64,000 nt of DNA from Amaranthus tricolor (GCF_026212465.1 NC_080047.1:34599495-34663494), one strand, 5' to 3'; positions 1-10,884 are shown, counted from the stretch's first letter. Translations and numbers: made by a program. Notes: generated by a model from the sequence alone, not told the origin.

Positions 1-1449
1 TGTACCTACAAGATTTCCATTAATTAAAAACAAATTAAGGATTAATAACAATTTTCTTTAAAGAAAATTATTCAAATATTCTGACTCATGTAATTATTAC
101 AAATAGAATAATAACTGTTGCCAACTAGAATTCTTAGCATCTAATATGATGTTCAAACTATAAACAAAATCAATAAAAAAAAAATAGTAACCAAAATGTT
201 AGAGTATAAAATATATCTTGGGACATCAAACATTAGCTAATGATTATACTATTCCACTTTAAATAAGAGATGGTTGAGATTCAAACTCATAATCTCTTGT
301 CACGCTGGCTTTTGATACAAGGAGTTATAATGGTCCTTATTAGATACTCCACAATCATATTGGCATAGAATTTTAGCGATTTAATATAATTTTTAAACAC
401 TAATCTTTTTACAAAAATTATATTTTGACTAAGTAGTATTTAAGTAGTGTTTAAACGTAATAACGTTGCACTTTATATCGTCCTAAAATCAAAACTAGTG
501 TTCTAAAATATTTTTATTATATCTTTCTCAACAAATTATATTTCAATAGCTATAATGAACGCTACGCTTAGCGAAAATTTCGGTAGGATTGAAATGAAAA
601 TTATTGTTATTAAAATTCTGATCTTGATCTACAATTTTACTATCGAAAATCAGGCTAGCAATCTAAATCGAACGTAGGATTGAAATGTTGGTAAGATCTT
701 AATCTTAATTTGAGTAAATTTTTGGGTACTGAGATCATAGCATTGATGTTACAACGCAATGATTCGGTTCAACAAACTTGATCCCAATCATAATTGTTTT
801 TTATATATGCAGCATCTTTCACTAATTGCTAGTTATATTTGAAGATATTCTATAATTAAAATTTAGAAACAAGTGTTTTCTAGTGATTTCTATTTATAAG
901 AAGTTTTAAATTAGTTATTGCAAAATTTTCTGTAACATCTTCTTATATTAAAGTTGACAAATTTCTATATTTCAATTGAAAATTTTCCCAATTTATCTTG
1001 TTTATAGGATTGTACGATTCTACTAATTTGATCTTTTGTAGGATCTCGATGAGCGACAATATAAATAACTTACGCAGGTAATTGGAATTTTTTTATACTA
1101 GATAAGCATAATGGTACAACAATAGCCTTTAGCATACAACTACTCTCAATTATAAATATCAATAACTTTAAAAATTGACACTCTTAACAACTACTTGTGC
1201 CCATCAAGTCCCACATATATACGTGTTTTAGGATAAAATTTAATTCTTTATCTGATTTAAAAAAAAAAAAGAATTTTAAGAAATAAATGATTTTTTGTTT
1301 GAATAACAAAAAACTATAAAAGTAATTTGGAGAATAGAGGTTTGAAGGAAAAATATGGATATATTTTGTTGATAATACAGTTTCTCTTAAAGTAGAAAGA
1401 TATTGAGGAACAATACTTATTAACCAATCTTTTCCCTTCCCTTCCCTTC
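1..1449. other. Intergenic AT-rich DNA, no gene seen
   Basis: I see no coding frame, LTR or clear inverted repeat here. The only hint of structure is at about 266-318, where the minus strand resembles a tRNA-derived SINE head: a phrase like an A box (ATCAAAAGCCAGCGTG) precedes a B-box-like GAGTTTGAATCTCA. This is weak and could be chance. Confidence 0.5.
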
Positions 1450-2179
1450 TAGAGATGCAATGGGTCGGACTCGAATCGGATTATACATACTCCGACTTTG
1501 CTTCGGATAATAATCGGACTTTTTTTCAATCCACCTCCACTCGTAGTCGGATTATGCATACTCTAAGTTTGCCCCGACTCGGACTCTCGGACCTCAAACG
1601 GAGTCGGATTATTATCAAACTTTATCGTTGTGATATTGTACTAATGATTTTAAAACATACAAAATTAACAAAATGTTTTTTTCAAATACAATTTAGCAAA
1701 AAATTATGTACTTTGAATTCAAGTTTAACAAGAGAAATAGTCCTACTATCTTAACAAAATTTTCTCGCATTTTTATTTGTCGTATTTTATTTCTCTTGAT
1801 TTGATTTGTCGTATTTTGATTGATTAATTTCAATAAACATACCAAGTTTATTTAAATAAATTTGACGTCGAACACTCAAGTAGTTTTTCAAAATCGAAAA
1901 TTACAATTAGTATGAGAAAGAGCTTGAATTAGTCACGTCTATAGTTTTAAAGGAAACAAATATTGGGGTAAAAAAGTCAAACTAAAAGTCGGATTTTCTT
2001 CAGGGTCGGAGTCGGTTTGGAGTGTCGGATTTTTAATAAGGTCCAACTTCGGTCCGTCCCTAACTCGGACTCGAATCATAAAGACGGAGTTAAATAACTT
2101 TTTCCTCGAACTCAAATAGGATTATTTTCCTCGGATCAAGTCGGACTAGGGTTGGATTCGGACTAAATTGCTATCCCTA
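1450..2179. mobile_element. Non-autonomous hAT-type element (TCGGA-rich ends)
   Basis: The left end reads TAGAGATGCAATGGGTCGGA. The right end, reverse complemented, reads TAGGGATAGCAATTTAGTCC. These are imperfect terminal inverted repeats of the TAGRGAT-GCAA type common in plant hAT elements. The flanks are TTCCCTTC (1442-1449) and TTCCCTTA (2180-2187), an 8 bp target duplication with one mismatch. Both subterminal zones are packed with TCGGACTCGGA/TCCGA words. The core is AT-rich and has no transposase. The superfamily is inferred from TIR form and TSD length. Confidence 0.75.
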
Positions 2180-3215
2180 TTCCCTTACCTTGAAAACACA
2201 CAAGATACACTATCCCTCCTTATCCTCCTCTCGTTTCCTTCCTTCCTTCTCCTGTCCTTTTTTATTTTCTCTTATAATTTGCTATCTATAATAATGTGAT
2301 CGTTAAAAGTATATTATATTGCTTACTATTAAAATTAAAGTTTTAAAAATAAGAAACCTATATGATGAGATAAATATAGACGATTCAATTACAATACACA
2401 AAATGACATGTTAAATGCCGGTGGACTGTCTTTGGTACGTGCATTTTCGTTAATGTGAAAGGACAATTACCTGCCAGTGAACTGTGTTTAGCGGTTACCA
2501 TTTCTATAAATAGGTATCTTACCGTTTGGTTCTTTGCGGTGCATTTTAGTTTACTTGGAGAAGCTCCGCAAATAGTTGCTTGCATATCTAATGTGTTTGT
2601 GGTTGTGAGTAGGGCTACATCAAAGCTTTTTGGCAAATTCCACAATGGTCAATAGTGATAACCAGAGTCATAGTATTTTCTCAGTCCATTTGAACTTTTT
2701 GTAATATTTAATTTATTAACTTCTGAATGCAGTATTTGATTTGTCACACAAACCTGTATAATCAATAATAAAATATGTACTTTAACTATTATAATAAGTG
2801 ACGAAGTTAAAAGAAGACAAAGTTAAAAGAAGCATAAGGCGTATTGCCTCCTTAAATTTTATGTTTTTTAATATAATAAGATTATAACAACTTATAATAA
2901 AATTATATAATAGTTCATTTAGTTGTTATAGTTATTTTAACAACAAGGTCGAGAGTTTAGACTTTTCATCTCAATTAAAATCTTAATTTAGGATTTTGTC
3001 TAAATCTTTCCTATCATAATTTTCCACCAAAATTTAATTTGTCATTTATAGAAGGTTTCATTTTATAAGTGAGGCAAACATATCTTAATTCATTGTTAGA
3101 GTTTGTTTGTGTATTCTATGTTCTAATCTCAAACTTAGATTAACAAAAATGAAGCATATAACATAATCATCAAAAGATTGTTAGAAAAAAATAATATTAC
3201 ATAAAAGAAGCTCAC
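2180..3215. other. Intergenic DNA, no supported gene
   Basis: A slightly less AT-rich block at 2400-2660 is open for 66 codons on plus and 86 on minus, but neither frame has a recognisable domain, splice context or codon bias. The remainder is AT-rich. If the exon at 3216-3452 (minus) is real, its downstream exons should lie in or beyond this stretch; I could not identify them. Confidence 0.4.
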
Positions 3216-3452
3216 CTCTAATGGCAAATGGATGCCATCAATAGTCTTCATTCCATGCTCGTTTTCACGATGCTTAGATATAGGAAAAGTAATGTTCTTG
3301 GGGGGAATACTTGATGCAGGACGATCTAATATACCATTCATACGATTATTTTCGGTTATATTGATTTGATCAGTTATTTGATCAGCAAGTTGATGATAAT
3401 AAGAAGCCATCCTGCGTAAATTATTTATGTCCTCTACATCAGGCTTACTCAT
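3216..3452 (-). CDS. Putative first exon of an unrecognised gene
   Basis: On the minus strand a frame opens at ATG (3542), hits one TAG at codon 13 (3504-3506), then stays open through the internal ATG used here (3452). It runs to a good splice donor (TTAGAG|GTGAGC) after position 3216. The peptide begins MSKPDVEDINNLRR and continues with a hydrophilic segment containing YYHQLADQITDQIN; beyond the donor the frame runs into hydrophobic intron sequence. A TATA box lies 69 bp upstream of the outer ATG, giving a coherent promoter-leader-exon-donor order. I do not recognise the family, and downstream exons were not found. It may be a gene with the later start, a pseudogene with a nonsense codon, or a transposon-derived exon. 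Confidence 0.35.
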
Positions 3453-3610
3453 AAAGATATCTAAATTGGCTAAGGAAGCTGCAGAAAAAGATGAATTAGT
3501 AGCCTAACTATTACTTCGAAACAATGGTACGTGTTCACTCATGTTTTGAGAGAACGAAGCGGCAAGCTTTTCGTTATGAACGAATTACAGATGATCTTTA
3601 TCTAGTCTCT

Positions 3611-3617
3611 ATTTATA
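3611..3617 (-). promoter_or_regulatory. TATA box of the putative minus-strand gene
   Basis: The minus strand reads TACTATAAATAGAGAC, a good plant TATA box, 69 bp upstream of the outer ATG at 3542. A Stowaway-like MITE end starts at 3621, immediately upstream, so the element abuts the core promoter. Confidence 0.4.
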
Positions 3618-3620
3618 GTA

Positions 3621-3800
3621 CTTCCTCCGTTCCATTATACTTGTTATATTTAACTTTTTACGCAATCCAATATGTTATTTTGTTCATTTATATGTCGAAT
3701 TATACACATCTAAAAATTATAAAAAGTTAATATTATGAAAGTGTGCAGTTAGACGATTCAAACAAGATCCTACTTGACTATACTTTTACTTATATATTAA
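3621..3800. mobile_element. Stowaway-like MITE, one end only
   Basis: CTTCCTCCGTTCCATTATAC follows a TA dinucleotide (3619-3620), the signature start of Stowaway (Tc1/mariner) MITEs. The interior matches the start of the complete copy at 4401-4658 in general form. No opposite terminus was found, so the right boundary is approximate and the copy is probably truncated. Confidence 0.5.
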
Positions 3801-4241
3801 ACGCAGTGTAAGAAAAATTTAAACGATAAATAATGCCAAAATAAAAATATAACATGTATTTCAGGAAGTAGGACAATAATACATACATTTATTGCTTGTA
3901 ACTTGTTAATGTCTTTTGTGTTCTGGTGAAAGTCATTTGAGCTAACAAAAATAGACAAAGGATAATTGACCCTCTTTGAAAACAATGAGGTGTAATACCT
4001 CATGTATTACATACGACAATATATGTAACTGAAATCTAATATTACTAGTGTATAATCTCGTAAATTGTATATTTTTTTTAGTATTGGAAATATATAAATA
4101 TATAATATTAAAAAAATAAAGCCAAAAGTGTTATGCAGTAAAAACACTAAATTTTGACAGTTATATGTATAAAATAACTTTGTAATTTTTAAAATTGTTA
4201 GCAATGTATTATGCAGTATATTATATACTCTAATTTACTCA

Positions 4242-4826
4242 ATTTAACTATAAATAAATGTTGTTCAAAGAAACTTTAATAGTAGAGATATTAGTAAAGA
4301 TCAAATGTCATGTTATTTTTTTTAAACAATAAATGAGTTTTATTTGGCAAACTCTTTTTATTTGTGACACTTGAAAATTTTTGAACTTTTTAGTATAATA
4401 CTTCTTTAGTTCCAATTTACTTACAACATTTGTTTTTTCACGCTTTTCAATACACTAATTCAAATCTAAATATCTCTAAATTACGTATAATAAAAAATTA
4501 TAAAAATTTGATATTAATAATTTTTGCAATGAGATAAATTAAACAAGATCTCACTTGATTATGTTTTAACCTATAGATTACAAATTAATCACAAATTAAG
4601 AGTGATGAATAAATAGTGTCATTATTCTAATGTTGCAACTAATTTGGAACGGGGGAAGTATAATGTATTCAACTATAAATAAATGCTAGCTAAAAATACT
4701 TTCATAGCAGAGATATTCATCAAGCTAAAATGTCATATCGTTTTATTTAGCCGATAAATGATTTTCATTAGGCGAACTCTCTTTAGTTGTAATACTTGAA
4801 AATTTTCAAGTTTTTTAATATAATGT
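4242..4826. repeat. Duplicated ~160 bp segment flanking a MITE
   Basis: The segment 4242-4400 (starting ttaactataaataaatg) recurs at about 4668-4826 with roughly 75-80% identity by eye, in the same order and orientation. Shared landmarks include the agagatatt, aatgtcat and gaaaattttt phrases. The Stowaway MITE at 4401-4658 sits exactly at the junction. This looks like an old tandem duplication with a later MITE insertion. Confidence 0.6.
4401..4658. mobile_element. Complete Stowaway-like MITE (258 bp)
   Basis: The left end CTTCTTTAGTTCCAATTTAC and right end TTTGGAACGGGGGAAG form inverted repeats (CTTCYYYRGTTCC), and both sides carry TA (4399-4400 and 4659-4660). Size, TIR and TA target match Tc1/mariner Stowaway MITEs. 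It has no coding capacity. Confidence 0.75.
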
Positions 4827-5417
4827 ATGTATATGATATGAACGTAGAAAATCACAAAGTGTAAAACTAACCGGCCAAGTAATTACAATTTTGCAAATCT
4901 CATAAACCCACTACTAAAGAATGTCATTTAGAATTTTCAATCTTTTTAATAGATAGTATTATGATTCATAGTCGCAACAATCCAGTTTTTGGCACTAGTC
5001 AAGGTCCAGGGAGGAGAATAGCGGACATATCATACCCATGCCCCCTTCAAAAAAAAGAACACGATGAAATGTGCGCGCTTAACATTATTGATATGTACTA
5101 GTGTTAAAAATTATAAATAATATTTAATGTTCTTATTTTTCCTACTATATTGTTTTAGTTGGTGTTCCACAAAAGAATATTCCTATTTACATTAATTAAT
5201 TTTGTTTATAATATATTTTTTAATTCCTATGGTCTCCACATATTTTCAACTAATTACTTTAAAATTTTAATGTTTATGGTCTATATATTTTTTTTAATGT
5301 TATAGACAACACTTTTTGTATCGCCTTTATTATTAAATAAATCATATTTCTACGATTTAGAAGATTCAAATTTCTTTTGTTCTCGTGAATATATATTCCT
5401 TATGAAAACATCAGTTG

Positions 5418-5420
<3 letters not shown>
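4827..5420. other. Intergenic DNA, nothing recognised
   Basis: AT-rich sequence without a supported gene, terminal repeat or RNA. It contains one somewhat GC-richer patch near 5000-5060. Confidence 0.4.

Positions 5421-5491
<71 letters not shown>
5421..5491. repeat. (TTA)n microsatellite
   Basis: An uninterrupted run of about 23 TTA units abuts the left LTR fragment that starts at 5492. The boundary suggests the retroelement inserted into or next to the repeat. Confidence 0.9.
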
Positions 5492-5660
5492 TGAAATGAA
5501 ATCTAATATGAGGTTAAATAATGAAAAACAAGATGTGAAATACATTTAAAAACATTGGAAGAAAAGTAAGCAATGATATATGAGTGAGGTATCTAGGAGA
5601 CCTTCCTCTTAGCAATGGTTTTATTTATGATTTGGATTCAACAATGCAAATATAAATAAC
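5492..5660 (-). repeat. Truncated 3' LTR of the deleted copia element
   Basis: It aligns with 6070-6238 over phrases such as taatatgaggttaaa, aatgatatat and ggattcaacaat. Similarity stops at the ATAACCCC stretch, where gag sequence is joined. Confidence 0.65.
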
Positions 5661-5965
5661 CCCTTTTGAGTTGATAAAACTCCCATTTAAAGCAAAGTTT
5701 TTTTGCTAGGAATTTGGAAGCATACATAGTTTGAATTTTCTCCAACAACTCACCGGGATCGGTATCTTTCAAGTGGTGATACTTGATTTTTAGGTGCAAT
5801 GGCTAGTCGAATTGTGCTTATCGCCTTCTTCTTCATTTGTGTCCATTTTTCCTCCTCGATATGATTTGGTGTCTTTTTCTCTAGCACATAATCAATGCCT
5901 ATTTGCACTAAAGAATCATCCATGGAGCTTTTCCATACAACAAAGTTGATTCTGACATCAAACAT
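5661..5965 (-). pseudogene. Ty1/copia gag N-terminus (broken)
   Basis: The first 71 codons (5965-5750) include NFVVWKSSMDDSLVQIGID and KWTQMKKKAISTIRLAIAP, the usual N-terminal pattern of plant copia Gag (UBN2-like; compare the gag at 58873-59229). The frame is lost near 5790. A shifted frame then continues with LLEKIQTMYASKFLAKKL, the expected next Gag segment, and ends in FYQLKRG where the LTR begins. Gag forms the virus-like particle; this copy is non-functional because of the frameshift and the loss of everything downstream. Confidence 0.7.
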
Positions 5966-6054
5966 TGAAATATAGAACTTTCCTCATCACTCATATTGTT
6001 TTTCCCATACTATAATCTTGCTTTTCCTCACCAATTTACCCATAACGCACTCCC

Positions 6055-6066
6055 TGCTCTGATACC
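6055..6066 (-). promoter_or_regulatory. Primer-binding site (tRNA-Met type)
   Basis: The minus strand reads TGGTATCAGAGC, complementary to the 3' end of initiator tRNA-Met. It lies three bases inside the LTR, whose minus-strand end is TTTCA. It fixes the orientation of the copia remnant. Confidence 0.8.
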
Positions 6067-6691
6067 AATTGAAATGAAAGCTAATATGAGGTTAAACAAT
6101 GAAATACAAGATGAGAAATAGAATAAAAAAAACAATGGAAGAAAAGGACACAATGATATATAAGCTATTTTTGATACCTCCCCCTCAAAAATTATGATTG
6201 GGATTCAACAATAGAAATAGAAATAACCCCCCACTATCTTGAAATAACCTCTCAAGATCACAAATACTAACACAAAATAAATAATGCTCATATGGTTAAC
6301 ACTTTAGCTCTTCACTTGTGTATTAGCCCTCACTACAAAGTTTATGTTGTGGTTAACGGGGCGGGTTATCCGGAACCGAACCGGTGCCGAACCGCTTGGA
6401 ACCGGATCCGGAACCGGAACCGTTTGCGACAGGTTCCGAACCGCGGAACCGTGAAACCGCCGGATAAAAAGTTGCCAGAACCGTGAAACCGCCGGAAAAA
6501 TACTTCATGAACCGGACCTAAAAAACCACGGTTTGGAACCGGAACCGGTCCGGGTGAACCGGTCCAACGGTTCCATGGAACCGGAACCGGAACCGGGACC
6601 GGTCCGGGTGAACCGGCTCAACGGTTCCATGGAACCGGAACCGCGAAAACTAGCCGTTATAGAGCCGTTATGTAACCGTTGCATTTTCCCC

Positions 6692-6699
6692 TATAAATA
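6692..6699 (+). promoter_or_regulatory. TATA box of the hAT transposase gene
   Basis: CCCCTATAAATACTCATC is a strong plant TATA context about 210 bp upstream of the out-of-frame ATG at 6908 and just inside the left GGAACC array. Confidence 0.6.
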
Positions 6700-6907
6700 C
6701 TCATCACTTTCAATCATTTTCATTCACAACTCATCTCTTCTCCTACTCTCTCTACTTACTCTCTCTACTTAATTCTTTAATTACGCAATTATTCTCTTAA
6801 TTACATAATTAGTCTTTTAATTATTTCTTAATTTAGTTAATTACATAATTAGTCTATTAATTAATTATTTATTTCTTAATTCTATTATTATTTCAATATT
6901 ATCAATC

Positions 6908-8380
6908 ATGTCTTATTTTTGAAAAAAGCCTCAAAAAAAGTTACTAAAGTGGCAAAATCATTGGGAGGTTCCAGCTCCTCCAAAAGAAAGGCCACTTCTA
7001 CTCCGTCGGTATCAACAACACCTTCCATTAGTAATTATAATTATGAACCAAATTATCCAGAAGGGTACGACCCAAAATTACATAATTATGCAGAAGAAGT
7101 GGAAAGAGAAATACAAATTGATGAAGAAGAAGAACAAGAAGAGGAACCAACGACCCCTATTGGGATACATATATCTCGACAGTCATCAACAAGATCACAT
7201 GAAGAACAAGGAGAACAACAACAACAAAGAGAAGCTCGTGGTAAACGAGTCAATTTCCAAACTATCGGTTAGTTTTATAATTTTATTCTTCAAATTAATT
7301 AAATTTTAAATTATTTATTTATTTAATTATAGTTTTATAATTTTAAATTATTTATTTAGATGAAGATGAACCAGTAAGACAATCTTTTCCGGCAATGCCA
7401 CCTCCTAGTGGTAGAGCTTTTTCACATGTGTGGTCGTATTTCACAAAAGAACCAACCGAGAATCCAGATATTTTCTTATGCACTTGTCAAATTTGTGAAA
7501 GTCAAGGAGTAAAGCCCTTAGTTTCATACAATTTCGCCAGAGGTAAATACTTTTTAAGTTTTTTATACATACATTATATATTCATATTTTATAAAAATTT
7601 ATTTATTGTGTTTTGTGAATACGTGTTAGGTGGTGGTACGGGATCTTTTAACAAACATTTGGCAAAGAAGCATGGAATCACAAAAGAAACTCATGCAGCA
7701 AGCGGCAGCGGGACCACAAGTGGAAGCCGACAGACACAGTGGGACATTCCCAGCACAGGTATGCCTTTTAGATATAATCGTAATGACATGATTGATGAAT
7801 TTTCTAGGTATGTAATTTGTGATGAATTGCCTTTTAACCACGGTGAAAGTAGGGCACACGAGCGTTACGCTAGAAAAACTTTGCAACCACATTATAGAGC
7901 AATCTCTAGGAGCACTCTTAAAAGACGCACAATTAAATTATATGAGTCAATGCGCTATGAATTAGTTGAAATGTTTAAATCTTTTAATGGTAGGGTTAGC
8001 ATAACAACTGACAATTGGTCTGCTCCCCCACATTTAGAATCTTATATGTGTATAACAGCACATTGGATAGATCAAAATTGGATTATTCAAAAAAGAATAA
8101 TTGCTTTTGAGACAATGCCAGAAAGACATACCGGTGAAAACATAAAATATAGATTAGTAGAGATATATAGAGAATGGAACTTATTAGATAAGATATTTTG
8201 TTGTTCAACTGATAATGCAACCGCGAACATTAAATGTATAGAACTTTTGTATAACGAACCTGCTTTTAGTTTTATCCTTGGGGGTAGCTTATTACACATA
8301 CGTTGTTGTGCGCATATAGTTAACTTATCCTGCCAAGCAGATATAAAACAATTAAGCAATTTATTAGAACCGATGGTCCG
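6908..8380 (+). pseudogene. hAT transposase, 5' part only (BED finger, DDE start)
   Basis: Exon 1 runs to about 7268 (acidic and Q-rich tail, ending NFQTIG). A short intron ends at TTTAG (7359). Exon 2 resumes near 7360 and a second intron lies at about 7543-7629. Together the exons give a BED-type zinc finger: AFSHVWSYFT, then CTCQIC, then HLAKKH. The first catalytic Asp is in SITTDNWSAP and the second in CCSTDNATAN; CCAHIVNL follows. Coding stops near 8375 (LSNLLEP) where the GGAACC array begins, so the rest of the catalytic core and the hAT dimerisation domain are absent. The ATG at 6908 is one base out of frame with exon 1. Transposition would need another copy's enzyme. Confidence 0.8.
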
Positions 8381-8594
8381 ACCTGCCCGTCCCGCGAGTA
8401 GGAACCGCCGGAACCGCCAAGGAACCGTTTGGAACCGCCCGGAACCGGAACCGGAATCGGAACCGTTCGCGACAGGTTCCAAATGGAACCGGAACCGGGT
8501 GGAACCGGAACCGGATGGAACCGGAACGGAACCGGACCAACCCGGACCGTGGCCATGCCTAGTTGTGGTGTTAGTTCTATGAATGTGTATGCCC

Positions 8595-8602
8595 TTTATA
8601 TA
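8595..8602 (-). promoter_or_regulatory. TATA box in the interrupted copia LTR
   Basis: The minus strand reads CCTCTATATAAAGGGC, as expected for the U3/R border of an LTR. It lies directly after the hAT target duplication, so the hAT landed just downstream of the LTR transcription start. Confidence 0.5.
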
Positions 8603-8690
8603 GAGGCTATACTGCATTCTGGAATCAAACATTAACTCTCCATCAATACATTAATTTCTATATCAAAGCATGACAATAAATAAGAAATAA

Positions 8691-9138
8691 TGCACCTTTA
8701 ATACACCAAAAACGTATCAGAATTAGCCGTTTTTAATACTGACAAACGGTGATCAAACGAGCCTTTCCTTGCTTGAACGAGCCACTACAATAGAAGCACA
8801 GTTGCTACTAAATTCTGATCTGCTCGAACGAGCAAGGTTGTGCTCAGACGAACAGCCTGTTACTGCCAACTTGTGACTTTGTTTCTTCATTGCCTTGTTC
8901 GGTCAACCTTCCTCCCATGCCCTACCTCATTCAAGGCATGGTTTCACACCTTAGTGGGGCCTTATGTGCCTCACATCGATCACCTCATTCATCGTTCCAA
9001 ACACCAGTTCACTACAACTCGACACATCCTCACCATTATTTCCAAACTACAAGATAAGGCATGTTCGACCAAGTGATCAAATTCGTTGTAATTGCATTGT
9101 GAAGAGTTTTGTAACTTGCCTTAATGTTAATATTATTA
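8691..9138. other. Probable rest of the copia LTR, unresolved
   Basis: The stretch contains clustered TCGAACGAGC/GAACGAGCC words (8755-8840) like the TCGA-rich clusters in the copia LTRs at 24045-24160 and 59730-59870. It has no coding signal. It may be the distal half of the LTR interrupted at 6354, but I could not fix a terminus. Confidence 0.35.
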
Positions 9139-9567
9139 GGAAAAATTACCTAGAATCATTCAACATTTTCATGATTTTCCTACAATAATCCCACCTATAA
9201 ATTAACCATGAATAATCCCATCTTTGAAGGTATTTTTCCTAGAGTAAACTCAGTAGCTGGATGAATTACTATAGCAAGTTTTATTTTTATTAATAAAATA
9301 TCCAAAAAAATGTTTAAAATGTTTATAAATTTTTTTGATTTTTTTATTATTCGGAATAATTACGTAAATTTTCAAAATTTTTCTCTAATTTCAAATTAAT
9401 TTTTAGTTTACTTATTTTAGTAAATTACCTACTATACTAGGTCCTCGGGTTACCCGAGTTTATTCTAGAAAAATACCCACTAAAGTTGGAGTTATTCATA
9501 GTTATCAATAAGTGGGATTATTGTAGGAAAATCATTAAAAGGTAGAACTATTCTAGGTAATTTTTCC
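9139..9567. mobile_element. Foldback MITE with ~112 bp inverted ends (Mutator-like)
   Basis: The left end GGAAAAATTACCTAGAAT and the reverse complement of the right end share the same start, and similarity continues for about 112 bp to a common TAAACTC. Flanks are ATATTATTA and TTATTATTA, an 8/9 match for a 9 bp Mutator-type duplication. The neighbouring TTA repeat makes the TSD ambiguous; a 3 bp TTA duplication is also possible. It has no coding capacity. Confidence 0.65.

Positions 9568-9628
<61 letters not shown>
9568..9628. repeat. (TTA)n microsatellite
   Basis: About 20 TTA units directly follow the foldback MITE. Confidence 0.9.
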
Positions 9629-9629
<1 letters not shown>

Positions 9630-10191
9630 AAATATACAAATATTCTAAGGTTAACAATCAGATTAAGATTTTGGCCGAAACTCCCAGATATATTGTGTAC
9701 TATATATTGTTTTTAAATACGTATTTGATTCGTTTTGTCTATAGGTAGTGTTGGGGCTTTCTCCTATCAAAATACATTTTTATCATGCTCTCCATATTCT
9801 TTAGTGAAAATTTTGACCTTCTAACATAGTTGACCCGTATGTGGGCAATCGAGAACTATTTTTCCTTGAACAAGCCAAGTAAAGATACTAATATATTTTC
9901 TATTTTCTCTTGATTTTAATAGTTGCTACAGTTTCTAAAGCAATTATTGTGCATCAACTAATCTTATTTGGTATATATTTCTCCATATATAATGTGAAAC
10001 ATAGTTAAGTAGAATCTCTTTTTATTTCTCTTAACATATATTTTCATAATATTAACTTTTTAAAACTTTTTATCATATCAAATTAAAGATATTAAAGATT
10101 AAAATCGTGTATTGGATAGCGTCAAAAATAAAAGTGTACCAATTATTAAAAATCAGATGAAGTACTAAATAACAAACATTTACTTATCATT
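9629..10191. other. Intergenic DNA, nothing recognised
   Basis: AT-rich, no supported feature. Its last five bases, TCATT (10187-10191), are the left target duplication of the gypsy element. Confidence 0.4.
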
Positions 10192-10881
10192 TGCAACAAG
10201 TAGACCTTCTGCATATGACCAACACAAGGTTGCTACTGGGAATAGCATAGAAGGGAACAACATAGAGGAACAGCGTACTGGTCCTGGATCAACTAGAGTT
10301 AATAAAGCTGATATACAAAGAGCTGAGGAACAGTTACTCAATACTATGAATATACATGGTCCAGCCTCGAGAAAAGCTTACATTATCCTGTACCTAAAAG
10401 AAGAAGGATAGGGAACAACTGGATGTTCCCAAACTCTAATATGACCGTTAGAAGTTAGGCGCCCTTTTTCTTGATTGTAAGCCGTTAGAGGATGAAAGCC
10501 AATTCTATAAATAAGGATCTCCTTCACATTGTAATGAGGATTTTATTCAGTTTAATTCATTTACGATCCTAGTAATCATTCAGATAAAAAGGTGTTTGTT
10601 TCTGTTTTGCCATTTTCTGTTTCAGAGGTTGAGTGTTTCAAGCCTTCACAGATTCATACTTCTCCAAGATCACGTTAATCGTTGAGAATTGTGAGGATTA
10701 AGGCCTTGAATTCCTTAGGGGAATCAGTGTCTTCTTCCAGGATAAGTAATCATTAAAGATTGCTTAGAACTCATCTAAAATCGGTTAATTGATCGAGAAA
10801 TTCTTCGTCCTTGATTGTCTGGTTTTTTTGAACGATTGAACAAGTTAATCATAATCGATCTTCCGCTGCAAACTTTTTCCA
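10192..10881 (+). repeat. 5' LTR of the pol-deleted gypsy element
   Basis: Begins TGCAACAAG after TCATT and ends CTTTTTCCA just before the primer-binding site. A TATA-like TCTATAAATAAGG lies at about 10503-10515. Its last 340 bp match 13478-13817 closely. Confidence 0.8.
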
Positions 10882-10884
10882 ACT

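Larger units (their letters stand above)
6354..8561 (+). mobile_element. hAT element with GGAACC-rich ends (2.2 kb)
   Basis: Exact 8 bp duplications GTTGTGGT lie at 6346-6353 and 8562-8569. The right TIR (reverse complement) is TAGGCATGGCCACGGTCCGG. The left end reads TAACGGGGCGGGTTATCCGG, so about nine bases seem missing after the terminal TA. Both subterminal zones (about 6370-6645 and 8395-8540) are dense arrays of GGAACCGGAACC words. Between them lies a transposase gene with a TATA box and introns that lacks its C-terminal part, so the element is an internally deleted derivative. It is nested in a copia LTR. Confidence 0.85.
5492..8690 (-). mobile_element. Deleted Ty1/copia element, LTR split by a hAT
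   Basis: The minus-strand element keeps a 5' LTR (6070 onward), a primer-binding site, the start of gag (5965 to about 5661) and only part of a 3' LTR (5492 to about 5660). Both LTRs begin (plus reading) with TGAAATGAAA(T/G)CTAATATGAGG. Gag is fused directly to the 3' LTR at a GGGGTTATT stretch that also exists in the intact LTR, so everything from mid-gag to U3 is gone. The 5' LTR is interrupted by the hAT at 6354-8561 and resumes at 8570, where a minus-strand TATA box lies. The distal LTR edge is not resolved; 8690 is approximate. Confidence 0.7.

Noticed and set aside
2940..3010. Possible second SINE (ggtcgagagtttagac phrase)
   Set aside because: B-box match is poor and no A box lies upstream.
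6533..6772. Pro/Glu-repeat frame, and similar frames at 8087-8635
   Set aside because: Translation of the GGAACC subterminal repeats, not a protein gene.
9037..9045. TTATT after CA as the right TSD of the copia element at 5492
   Set aside because: The left flank is a TTA microsatellite, so a 5 bp match is uninformative, and the LTR start would be atypical.
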